From NCBI GenBank assembly GCA_003641795.1, contig QNAP01000032.1:1-12200 (forward strand): DNA of 12,200 nucleotides, given 5' to 3'. Of the stretch, positions 1 through 6,940 are shown one piece after another. The stretch comes from Thermotogae bacterium (GTDB taxonomy: Bacteria; Thermotogota; Thermotogae; UBA12178). How positions within the stretch are numbered: the first letter of the stretch is position 1; each line of letters opens with the position of its first letter. A model generated the notes under the pieces. That model searched no databases and was not told where the DNA came from. It worked only from the letters and a program-made list of their open reading frames with translations. The position numbers and the translations under genes are program-made.

Positions 1-275
1 AAGTTGCAGAAATGTTCGAGCGGCTTAAGAAAATCACGGGGAGCAATTTGGAAGAACTGGCCCTCAAACTGCGGTTGGCAAGAGAAAAACTTGATTTCGC
101 AAGCCCGGCATCTCTGTTGCGAAGAGGATACGTAATGGTCAAGAAAGGAGAACATCTGGTAAAATCTTCCTCGCAGGTGAAGGTAGGGGATGCAATCACC
201 CTCGAGTTTTGGGACGGAAACGTGGGGGCGGTGATAAACCGTGTCACAAACCGAGGAACAAGAATTGGAGTTTGA
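1..275 (+). CDS. xseA: Exodeoxyribonuclease VII large subunit, C-terminal end (partial)
   Basis: This is the 3' end of the large subunit of exonuclease VII, the two-subunit nuclease that degrades single-stranded DNA to oligonucleotides. The start lies outside the window; the open frame continues upstream of the first visible ATG at 12, so that ATG is internal. The visible part carries the typical C-terminal signature of XseA: a helical stretch, then LDFASPASLLRRGYVMV, a variant of the family's L..lsPl.vL.RGYa motif, followed by a small beta-rich tail (VKVGDAITLEFWDG). The identification is supported by the next gene, xseB, which overlaps it by 35 bases, the arrangement expected for translationally coupled subunits. 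The catalytic core and the OB-fold are not visible, so nothing can be said about their integrity. Confidence 0.9.
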   Translation, partial: VAEMFERLKKITGSNLEELALKLRLAREKLDFASPASLLRRGYVMVKKGEHLVKSSSQVKVGDAITLEFWDGNVGAVINRVTNRGTRIGV

Positions 276-483
276 GAAAGCACTCGAAGAGTTGGAGAAG
301 ATCGTGGAAAAACTCGAAAGCTCTCAGACGGACTTAGAAACCTCGATAGAGATGTTCAAAAGGGGCGTGGAGTTGTACAAATACTGCAAAAGAAAGCTCG
401 ACGAAGCGAGCCTTAAAGTGCGCGACGTTCTCAAAGAAATGGAGGAGGTGGAATCCGATGACGATAGAACTTCCCAGGGGTAA
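241..483 (+). CDS. xseB: Exodeoxyribonuclease VII small subunit
   Basis: Small subunit of exonuclease VII, cytoplasmic partner of XseA. The protein is 80 residues, the usual size for XseB, and nearly all helical and charged. It contains the family pattern FEKALEELEKIVEKLES followed by LETSIEMFKRGVELYKYCKR, the pair of helices that binds the large subunit. The GTG start at 241 is chosen because a purine-rich GGTGAT lies a few bases upstream and because the conserved helix begins shortly after it. It starts inside xseA (35-base overlap) and its own end overlaps the next gene by 26 bases, so all three are probably translationally coupled. No oddities. Confidence 0.93.
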   Translation: MSQTEEQELEFEKALEELEKIVEKLESSQTDLETSIEMFKRGVELYKYCKRKLDEASLKVRDVLKEMEEVESDDDRTSQG

Positions 484-790
484 GCTTGAGATACTTCCAC
501 AAGCGTTGTACTCAATAGTTCACACAGCTTTGATGGAAAGCTATGGTTTGGTGGGTACAAAAGCGCGGAGCTTTATGACCCAAATATTTGGCAAAGAAGA
601 GGAAAGAGGCATAAAGATCACTGAGGCTGATAGAAGTCTCATGGTGGATTTGTACATCGTGTTGGAGTACGGAGTACGAATACCCGTGGCCGTGAAGAAC
701 ATCCAGGAGAACGTGTACCACCATCTGAAGAAGGATGCGGGGTGCGAGAACGTCGAAGTGAACGTACACGTTGTGGGCTTGCAATTTTGA
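458..790 (+). CDS. Asp23/Gls24 family protein (DUF322, YloU-like)
   Basis: A 110-residue cytoplasmic protein of the Asp23/Gls24 (DUF322) family. Family features seen are an N-terminal strand (GKLEILPQALYSIVHTAL), the central EADRSLMVDLYIVLEYGVRIPVAVKNIQENVYHHL region, in which a strand is followed by the conserved VaxniQenV.. helix, and a final strand ENVEVNVHVVGLQF. Members are linked to the envelope or alkaline stress in Gram-positive bacteria; a biochemical activity is not established. In Bacillus the relative YloU sits next to YloV (FakA), and the same pairing is seen here, which supports the call. The ATG at 458 has a GGAGGTGG Shine-Dalgarno region just upstream inside xseB. No membrane segment or signal peptide is present. 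Confidence 0.88.
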   Translation: MTIELPRGKLEILPQALYSIVHTALMESYGLVGTKARSFMTQIFGKEEERGIKITEADRSLMVDLYIVLEYGVRIPVAVKNIQENVYHHLKKDAGCENVEVNVHVVGLQF

Positions 791-801
791 GGTGAAAACG
801 C

Positions 802-2454
802 GTGACGGAAATCGACGGAGTCTTCATGACAAGAGCTCTCGAAAACGCTTTGAAAGAAATAGGAAAGCATGAAGAAGAACTCAACGCCCTCAATGTGTTT
901 CCCGTGCCTGATGGAGACACGGGATCGAATATTTTGGCTGCCCTCAAAGAGGCGTACAATCGCGTGGAACAATTGGAGCAAGAGGCCGAACTCTCACGAA
1001 TCTTAAACGCTATAAAAGAAGGAACTCTGATGGGTGCTCGGGGAAATTCTGGGGTGATACTTTCTCAGATCTTTCGCGGTCTTGCCGAAGGGCTAGCCAA
1101 GAAGAAAAAGGTGAAGATCCCAGAGTTCGCGAAGGCTCTTATGGATGCACGGAATGTGGCTTACAGCGCTGTGATTAAGCCTGTGGAGGGTACGATGCTA
1201 ACGGTTATCCGTGCAGTCGCAAAAAGGGCGGTAGAGCTTTCGGGGACCCTTGAAAATTATGAGGAATTCTTAACCGAGCTCTCGCAATGCGCCTTGGAAA
1301 CCGTACGTGAAACGCCAAAACTGCTACCTCAACTTCGAGAAGCTGGGGTTGTGGACGCGGGAGCGAAGGGACTCTATTACATATTCGAAGCCTTTAGAAA
1401 GACAGCTGTGGGTGAACTTGTGGAGCACGAAGTTCCCTTTGAAGCAAAGGAAGAAGAGGAAGTGACACCAGCAGCTGCGTTGGTTGGGGAAGAATCCATT
1501 ACCTATGCTTATTGCACAGAACTCGTCTGCAAATTAAACGGACGTGGCATGGAGCGAGAGATAGAACACGGGGTGAGACGGTATCTTGAAACCATAGGTG
1601 ATTCCATTGTGCTTTTGGTACAGGATGGCTTTTTGAAGCTCCACGTACACACGGATCATCCTGGAGAAGTGATAGAACGGATCTTGAGACACGGTTCCTT
1701 GGAACAGGTCAAAATTGACAACATGAGGCAACAACACCGTCATATAGTAAGCATATCCGAGGAAGCCCAAGAGATAGCAAGAACTAAGCCAAAGCGGTAT
1801 GGGATCGTTGCGGTGGCTCCATCCGATGCCATTGCCAAAATCTTTTACGAACTCGGGGCAGACAGAGTGGTGCTCGGTGGTCAAACGATGAACCCCAGCC
1901 TTGCAGATCTCAAAAACGCAGTCGATGCTGTAAACGGGAAGACGATTTTCATCTTTCCGAACAATCCCAACATCATCCTGACGGCGAAGAAACTCGGAGA
2001 GCTTGCGGAAGAAGGCACTAAGGCCCTCGTCGTGCCTACGAGAAGCGTTCAAGAATGCATCGGTGCACTCACGAGATCCGATGAATCACTCGATGAAGAA
2101 GAACTCTTCCAAGAATTCAAAGAAGGCATGGAGGCGGTTCTCAGCCTCTCCGTAACTTACGCGATTAGAGACACCAAAATAAACGGAGAGAAGATCATCA
2201 AGGGAGAGTACATAGCTCTCGTGGATGACAGAATCGAAGCTCACGGCGACGATCGTGAAAAGGTAACATTCGAGGCTATCAAAAAAGTGGTGAAACCCGA
2301 ACATGAAATCATCACAATCATCAAAGGTGATGGGGTCAGCGACGAAGCAGTCGAAAGGTTAGTAGAATCCCTGAAAGAGAGGTTCCCCGATCTCGAAGTG
2401 GAAACTCTGGACGGTCACCAACCACATTACTTTTATCTCATAGCACTGGAGTGA
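802..2454 (+). CDS. fakA: Fatty acid kinase subunit A, DAK2/YloV family
   Basis: A 550-residue protein of the DAK2-domain/YloV family, the expected full length. In characterised members FakA phosphorylates a fatty acid presented by a FakB (DegV-family) partner to give acyl phosphate for phospholipid synthesis. The N-terminal kinase domain (about 1-200) shows the metal and nucleotide signature NVFPVPDGDTGSN at 31-43 with D37 and D39, the glycine loop GARGNSGVILSQIFRG near 78-93, KPVEGTM near 128 and GVVDAGAKGLYYIF near 184. A middle domain contains LHVHTDHPGEV near 280-290, and the C-terminal part (from about 330) is a DegV/EDD-like fold domain including FPNNPN. The GTG start at 802 follows a GAGGTG ribosome site after an 11-base gap. 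No FakB gene is visible in the window, so the fatty-acid role is inferred from family membership. Confidence 0.88.
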   Translation: MTEIDGVFMTRALENALKEIGKHEEELNALNVFPVPDGDTGSNILAALKEAYNRVEQLEQEAELSRILNAIKEGTLMGARGNSGVILSQIFRGLAEGLAKKKKVKIPEFAKALMDARNVAYSAVIKPVEGTMLTVIRAVAKRAVELSGTLENYEEFLTELSQCALETVRETPKLLPQLREAGVVDAGAKGLYYIFEAFRKTAVGELVEHEVPFEAKEEEEVTPAAALVGEESITYAYCTELVCKLNGRGMEREIEHGVRRYLETIGDSIVLLVQDGFLKLHVHTDHPGEVIERILRHGSLEQVKIDNMRQQHRHIVSISEEAQEIARTKPKRYGIVAVAPSDAIAKIFYELGADRVVLGGQTMNPSLADLKNAVDAVNGKTIFIFPNNPNIILTAKKLGELAEEGTKALVVPTRSVQECIGALTRSDESLDEEELFQEFKEGMEAVLSLSVTYAIRDTKINGEKIIKGEYIALVDDRIEAHGDDREKVTFEAIKKVVKPEHEIITIIKGDGVSDEAVERLVESLKERFPDLEVETLDGHQPHYFYLIALE

Positions 2455-2460
2455 CCCTTT

Positions 2461-3693
2461 TTGAAATCGTGGATCGTCACCACAGGAAACGAAATCCTGG
2501 ACGGTGTGGTGAAAAACACCAATGCAGAATACTTGACCAAGCGGCTCAACGAGCTTGGATTCACAGTTATGGGAATTCAAGTCGTTAGAGACGAACTGGA
2601 AGCGATAGAAAGAGCAGTGCGTCTGGGATTAGACTCTGCAGACATCGTGATCATCTCCGGTGGTTTGGGAAGTACCGATGACGACATCACTCGAGAGGCT
2701 GTCGCATCACTGCTTGGAAGAAAGTTGTATATCGACCGTCCTTTTGCCGATAAGGTCTTCGATAGATACAAACGCAAGTTTGGAGCTCGTGTTCCAAGAA
2801 GCGTTGAAAAATTCGCCTTGATGATAGAAGGTGCCAAGACGTACTTCGGTGACGAAGCTTTAGTGCCAGCTCAAGTCATCGAAACGGAAGGAAAGCTGCT
2901 CGTATTACTGCCAGGTCCTCCAAGCGAGTTGGTCCCGCTGTTTGAAAAAGTGTTCAACGAACATCCAACGTTTTCACAACACACCAGTGCATACGCTCAA
3001 AGAACCTTCAAGTTCGCCAATGTGCCAGAATCCGTTGTTGAAGAATCTTTGAGAGATGTGCTAAAAGATGTAGAATACTCGACCACTCTGGATTACTTTG
3101 TAGGTCCGACAATCCGGATAAAGGTGAAACAAAACCGCGGAGACCAACTCGAACGTATCGAAGAAGTGATACATGAGAGATTTCCGGAAGACTTTTTCGG
3201 CACCGATGAAACGAGTTTAGAAGAGGTAACTGTGAAGCTTTTGGAAAAACGTGGCCTGACCCTGTCGATAGCGGAATCGTGTACGGGAGGCAATGTCAGC
3301 GCGATCTTGGTCAAAGTGAGTGGGCTTTCCCGCGTTTACAAAGGTGCGGTTGTAGGTTATAATCGCAAAGTAAAAGAAACTTTGCTTCACGTTTCTCAGT
3401 CCACGATCGACAAACACGACGTGGTCAGTGAACTCGTGGCAGCGGAGATGGCGGAGAACGTGCGGAAAATCCTACAGAGCGACATAGGAGCGAGTGTAAC
3501 CGGTGTGGCAGGGCCCGATCGCGGTGATTCTCGCAAGGAGGTTGGTACTGTTTGTTTTGCGATATCCGATTCCCACGGTTGTCGGACGTTCACTGAAAAC
3601 ATTCGCGGGGATCGCCGCACTGTTGTACAGAGAGCCAGTTATCGGTTGCTCGACCTCATCAGACGTCACGTGCTTCTTACTGAAGGAGGGTAA
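2461..3693 (+). CDS. cinA: CinA family protein (nucleotide pyrophosphatase/NMN deamidase type)
   Basis: A 410-residue two-domain CinA protein of normal length. The N-terminal MoCF-like domain (about 1-170) starts with TGNEILDGVVKNTNAEYL and contains GGLGSTDDDIT, the CinA phosphate-binding motif with Ser where most family members have Pro. This domain hydrolyses ADP-ribose-type dinucleotides in studied members. The C-terminal PncC domain (about 255-405), which deamidates nicotinamide mononucleotide in pyridine-nucleotide salvage, shows AESCTGG at 271-277 with the likely nucleophile S273, a Tyr/Lys segment GYNRKVK (Y300, K305) and TGVAGPDRGDSRKEVGTV from 347. The start is TTG at 2461; a GGAGTGA Shine-Dalgarno (2448-2454) six bases upstream overlaps the fakA stop codon. 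Three bases separate its stop from cheA. Which of the two activities dominates cannot be read from sequence. Confidence 0.9.
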   Translation: MKSWIVTTGNEILDGVVKNTNAEYLTKRLNELGFTVMGIQVVRDELEAIERAVRLGLDSADIVIISGGLGSTDDDITREAVASLLGRKLYIDRPFADKVFDRYKRKFGARVPRSVEKFALMIEGAKTYFGDEALVPAQVIETEGKLLVLLPGPPSELVPLFEKVFNEHPTFSQHTSAYAQRTFKFANVPESVVEESLRDVLKDVEYSTTLDYFVGPTIRIKVKQNRGDQLERIEEVIHERFPEDFFGTDETSLEEVTVKLLEKRGLTLSIAESCTGGNVSAILVKVSGLSRVYKGAVVGYNRKVKETLLHVSQSTIDKHDVVSELVAAEMAENVRKILQSDIGASVTGVAGPDRGDSRKEVGTVCFAISDSHGCRTFTENIRGDRRTVVQRASYRLLDLIRRHVLLTEGG

Positions 3694-5238
3694 CACATGG
3701 CTGAAATGGATGCGTATCTTGGGGTCTTCATCGAAGAGGGAAGAGAACACCTTCAAGAACTCAACGATGCTCTCTTAAACTTAGAAAAAAATCCTGATGA
3801 CGTTGAAACCATCAACGAGATATTCCGTGCTGTGCACACTCTCAAAGGAATGGCCGGCACCATGGGCTTTGACAAACTCACGAAACTCTGCCACAGGATG
3901 GAGAATTTCCTCGATATCCTACGAAAAGAAGAGATGAAGGTAACACCTGAGATCGTCGACAGAATCTTTTACGGTGTGGATCTTATCTCACAATTGCTGG
4001 AGTCGATCGCCGCCACGGGAGAAGAGGGAGCAATAAACGTCGAAGAAAGTGTCAGATCTTTCGAAGAGCTCTCAGAAAGGAGAGAAACTGAAGAGAGCGC
4101 ACAGACAGCAAAACCCGAACAATCAGAGATGGAACACGAAGGCGAAGGTTTCGTTACACTCAAGCCAACGTCCGAGGTGTTGAGTGTCGTTGGAAAAGCG
4201 CAAGAACAAGGATTCAACGCTTTCTATGTGATGGTGGTACTCGCACCCGACACCGTCTTGAAATTTCCGAGAATGTATATGGTCTTCAAAGCTGTAGAGA
4301 GCAGCGGTGGAGAAATCCTTCAAACAGAACCAGACGTCCAATCCATCGAGGAAGAGAAATTCGACCGGAGCGTAGAAATGATAGTGATCACAAAGCAGGA
4401 AAAAGAAGAGCTTCAGGAAGCCATTTCGAACATCTCCGAGATAGAGAGAGTGATTATAAAAGATCTCAAAAATCTCCAATCCGCTATTCCAACGCCTGAG
4501 AAAGCCGAAAAGACGTTGACCAAACCTTCAAAGGAGGAAGAGAAAACAAGTAAGGGACGTGCACCTGCTTTGACCAGAACAGTGCGTGTGGATATAGAGA
4601 AGCTCGACACGTTGATGAATCTCATGGGCGAGCTGGTAATAGCGCGTAGTAGAATCGTAGAAACGTTGAAAAAATACAAAGTTAAGGAAGTGGACGAAAG
4701 CCTAGCCCAACTAAGCAGAACCACTTTGGATCTCCAAAACGTGGTGATGAAGATTCGAATGATACCAGTTGCCTTCGTTTTCAATCGTTTTCCTCGCATG
4801 GTTAGGGATTTATCCAAAGAGCTTGGAAAACGAGTCAACTTGATAATAAGTGGTCAAGAAACTGAACTCGACAGAACGGTTGTGGATCAGATTGGAGAAC
4901 CCCTCGTGCACTTGATACGCAATGCCATCGATCACGGCATAGAACCCCCCGAGGAACGCATAGCGAAAGGCAAGCCAGCAGAAGGTAAACTGAAGCTAAC
5001 TGCAAGACAAGAAGGCAACAGCGTCATAATAGAAGTGATAGACGACGGAAGAGGTCTCGACAGGAACGCTATCCAGCGAAGGGCTGTGGAGCGGGGACTC
5101 TTAGACGAACAATCCGCGTCCATGTTGAGCGACGACGAGATCTTCCAATTCATCTTCCAGCCAGGATTTTCAACGAAAAAAGGTGCCAGCGAGGTTTCTG
5201 GCAGAGGCGTCGGCATGGATGTGGTTAAGAACACCATC

Positions 5239-5241
5239 TAA
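5239..5241 (+). other. In-frame TAA stop inside cheA
   Basis: The codon between ...VVKNTI and SLNGRV... is TAA. From memory, the T. maritima protein has Glu at this place (KNVVESLNG), so one G-to-T change in a GAA codon would explain it. The frame before and after is identical, so no frameshift is involved. The base after the stop is T, and no hairpin or C-rich readthrough context is evident nearby. Confidence 0.92.
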
Positions 5242-5262
5242 TCCCTAAATGGCAGGGTATCC

Positions 5263-5715
5263 GTGCACAGCGAGCCAGACAAGGGAACCAGAGTGAGTAT
5301 AATTCTCCCGCTGACGTTGGCCATCATACAAGTGCTACTTGTGAAGGTAGCCGGTAACGTTTACGCATTCCCGATCGTTAACATCGACAGCGTGATGAAG
5401 ATCACCCGGCAAGATATACAGCAGATTCAAGATAAAGAGGTTGTTGTATCTCGTGGTGAGATCATACCCATACACTTCCTGCGAAGGATCTTCAACTTTG
5501 AAGAAGATGGACACTTGGATACGGTGAACGTGGTTGTGGTAAAAACACGAGAAGGCAAACGAGGATTCGTTGTGGACGATCTGATGGGACAAGAAGACAT
5601 AGTCATCAAGTCGTTGGGTAAGCTCCTCAGCAGCATTCCTCATTTCGGCGGTGGAGCCATACTTGGTGATGGTAGTATAGCCCTGATTGTGGATACCGCA
5701 AGGTTGGCTTCATGA
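5263..5715 (+). CDS. CheA C-terminal fragment (end of P4 plus P5), possible restart
   Basis: Downstream of the TAA the cheA frame offers a GTG at 5263 that would give a 150-residue product. It would hold the last strands of the ATP-binding domain (GTRVSIILPLTLAIIQ) and the whole P5 regulatory domain, which has the CheW fold and docks onto CheW and the receptors: LLVKVAGNVYAFPIVNIDSV, later GFVVDDLMGQEDIVIKSLGK and GGGAILGDGSIALIVD. A short AGGG at 5254-5257 lies five bases upstream, a weak ribosome site. If translated it would be a CheW-like coupling fragment without kinase activity; if not, it is just the silent 3' part of cheA. Translation from this GTG is speculative; the assignment of the sequence to CheA is secure. 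Confidence 0.45.
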   Translation: MHSEPDKGTRVSIILPLTLAIIQVLLVKVAGNVYAFPIVNIDSVMKITRQDIQQIQDKEVVVSRGEIIPIHFLRRIFNFEEDGHLDTVNVVVVKTREGKRGFVVDDLMGQEDIVIKSLGKLLSSIPHFGGGAILGDGSIALIVDTARLAS

Positions 5716-5734
5716 CACGAAGGAGGGGATCTTG

Positions 5735-6169
5735 GTGAACGAGAGCGTTGAGTTGCTGGAGTTTAAGATAGGCAAGCAGAGTCTTGCTTTTGATGTCGAC
5801 GCAGTTGAAATGGTGATAGAGGCGCCGGAAACGACGGTTGTTCCCGGAGCTCCTGACTTTGTGAGAGGAGTTATCAACCTGAGAGGTCGTATTGTCACAG
5901 TGATCGACCTGGCAATGATCTTGGAACTGGACATTGGCGATAGAGAACCTGATCAAGTTTTGGTACTCAAAGTGGATGGAGAAGAATACGGCATACCAGT
6001 GCACGGGGTGGATGAGGTTTTCACCATTGAGACTTCAGATATTGAAACACCGGTTTCACGTTCTGAAAAATACGTAAACAAGGTTAAAGGGATAATCAAA
6101 AGAGAAGATCGTTTGATACTCTACCTCGATGTCAACAAAATACTAAACATAGGTGAAAAGGAGGGATAA
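5735..6169 (+). CDS. cheW: Chemotaxis coupling protein CheW
   Basis: CheW bridges chemoreceptors and the P5 domain of CheA in the signalling array at the cytoplasmic face of the membrane. The 144-residue protein is of normal size and consists of one CheW domain: LLEFKIGKQSLAFDVDAVEMV, then PGAPDFVRGVINLRGRIVTVIDLA, the family's strongly conserved region with the N-L-R-G turn, then VLKVDGEEYGIPVHGVDEV and a final KVKGIIKREDRLILYLDVNKIL. The start is placed at GTG 5735 because an AAGGAGGGG site (5720-5728) ends six bases before it; TTG 5732 directly upstream is the alternative. A start further upstream would run into the cheA end and add residues that do not match the family. It lies 19 bases after cheA and 3 bases before cheY, fitting a che operon. 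Confidence 0.95.
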   Translation: MNESVELLEFKIGKQSLAFDVDAVEMVIEAPETTVVPGAPDFVRGVINLRGRIVTVIDLAMILELDIGDREPDQVLVLKVDGEEYGIPVHGVDEVFTIETSDIETPVSRSEKYVNKVKGIIKREDRLILYLDVNKILNIGEKEG

Positions 6170-6172
6170 ACC

Positions 6173-6538
6173 ATGGCACGGAAGGTCCTAATAGTTGATG
6201 ACGCTGCGTTCATGAGGATGCTTTTGAAGGATATCATCACAAAAGCGGGTTACGAAGTCGTGGGAGAGGCTGGCAACGGTGTGGAAGCGGTGCAAAAGTA
6301 TAAAGAGTTAAAGCCGGACATGGTTACCATGGACATCACCATGCCTCAGATGGATGGCATACAAGCCATAAAAGAGATCAAGAAAATCGATCCGGACGCG
6401 AAGATCATCGTTTGCAGCGCCATGGGACAACAAGCCATGGTTGTAGAAGCAATACAGGCTGGGGCAAAGGACTTCATCGTCAAACCTTTCCAACACTCCA
6501 GGGTGGTGGAAGCACTCACGAAGGTTTCCAAAGGGTGA
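6173..6538 (+). CDS. cheY: Chemotaxis response regulator CheY
   Basis: A single-domain receiver protein of 121 residues, phosphorylated by CheA and then binding the flagellar motor switch. All active-site positions are present: the acidic pair D9-D10 in VLIVDD, phospho-acceptor D54 in VTMDITMP, S82 in VCSAMG and K104 in FIVKPF. The sequence is very like T. maritima CheY as I recall it (for example IVDDAAFMRM, CSAMGQQAMV and KDFIVKPF). ATG 6173 follows a GGAGGG site inside the end of cheW. CheY appears intact even though cheA as written cannot make its full kinase, which argues against long-standing loss of the pathway. Confidence 0.97.
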   Translation: MARKVLIVDDAAFMRMLLKDIITKAGYEVVGEAGNGVEAVQKYKELKPDMVTMDITMPQMDGIQAIKEIKKIDPDAKIIVCSAMGQQAMVVEAIQAGAKDFIVKPFQHSRVVEALTKVSKG

Positions 6539-6583
6539 TGCGAAACGACTGAAGGAACGCCGACCTCTCAGTTAGGTTCTGGA

Positions 6584-6940
6584 ATGGGTTCGTCCATTCT
6601 GTGGTTTGTCGGTATACTGCTGTTCATTGTCATCGCTCTGTGGTTTTCCTGGTTTCTATGGAGATACCTCTTCTCCAAACGTACACCTGCACAGGGTCAC
6701 GTTGTCGTTCTCGGTCGGCACTGGTTAGATCGTGGCGTACGCTTGCTAATCCTCAAGCTCTTCGATGACGTCTACGCTATCATCGTGTCCCAGTCCACGA
6801 TAGCAGTGATAAAAAAGCTATCGGAAGATGAAAAAACATTTTTAAACTCCAACCCGAGGAATTTTGCTTCTCTTCTATTCAACCGTATAGGCAAGCGTTT
6901 CCTCAAAGAAGAGATGGAAAAACTGGAGAGAATAGAATGA
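6584..6940 (+). CDS. fliO: FliO-like flagellar export assembly protein
   Basis: A 118-residue protein with one N-terminal membrane segment (about residues 4-25, ILWFVGILLFIVIALWFSW) followed by a small cytoplasmic domain, the layout of FliO. The soluble part reads VVVLGRHWLDRGVRLLILKLFDDVYAIIVSQSTIAVIKKL, fitting the FliO pattern of a short strand, a basic position, a repeated hydrophobic strand and a final i..l segment. FliO helps assemble the FliP ring of the flagellar type III export gate. Its position directly before fliP, with an ATGA overlap (6937-6940), supports the call, which rests on layout and context more than on sequence identity. The ribosome site is weak (TTAGG at 6572-6576); the frame is open back to the cheY stop but holds no better start codon. 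Confidence 0.75.
   Translation: MGSSILWFVGILLFIVIALWFSWFLWRYLFSKRTPAQGHVVVLGRHWLDRGVRLLILKLFDDVYAIIVSQSTIAVIKKLSEDEKTFLNSNPRNFASLLFNRIGKRFLKEEMEKLERIE

Larger units (their letters stand above)
3697..5715 (+). pseudogene. cheA: Chemotaxis histidine kinase CheA, interrupted by an in-frame TAA
   Basis: CheA is the cytoplasmic kinase that receives signals from chemoreceptors through CheW and phosphorylates CheY. The full frame is 672 positions, about the length of T. maritima CheA, but codon 515 (5239-5241) is TAA. Domains in order: P1 phosphotransfer domain 1-110 with the phospho-acceptor H47 in AVHTLKGMAG; P2 CheY-binding domain about 150-265; a charged linker about 270-295; P3 dimerisation helices from about 300, beginning VDIEKLDTLMNLMGELV; P4 ATP-binding domain with N box HLIRNAIDHG (N409), G1 DDGRGL at 449-454 and G2 GRGVGMD at 502-508. 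After the stop the same frame resumes with SLNGRVSVHSE, the end of P4, and a complete P5 CheW-like domain. ATG 3697 has an AAGGAGGG site at 3683-3690. As written, the 514-residue product lacks P5 and the last strand of P4 and should be inactive. Possible explanations are a recent nonsense mutation, a sequencing error or recoding; the gene shows no other decay. Confidence 0.9.

Noticed and set aside
541..981. Open frame of 146 codons on the minus strand
   Set aside because: It lies across the Asp23-family gene and the fakA start, both clearly coding on the + strand, and its product has no recognisable domain or ribosome site.
1534..2052. Minus-strand open frame of 172 codons inside fakA
   Set aside because: The composition (many Tyr, His and Phe) looks like a reverse shadow of a coding gene; the fakA frame is well conserved throughout.
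4413..4838. Minus-strand open frame of 141 codons inside cheA
   Set aside because: Low-complexity Ser/Thr/Arg-rich product expected from an antisense frame of helical coding sequence; no start signal or family features.
5239..5241. TAA as a programmed recoding site (readthrough or special amino acid)
   Set aside because: There is no supporting context: TAA is not used for selenocysteine or pyrrolysine, the next base is T, and no downstream structure is evident. Mutation or sequencing error is simpler.
5687..5734. Upstream extension of cheW to ATG 5687
   Set aside because: It would overlap the cheA 3' end and add residues unlike CheW; the strong AAGGAGGGG site fits GTG 5735.
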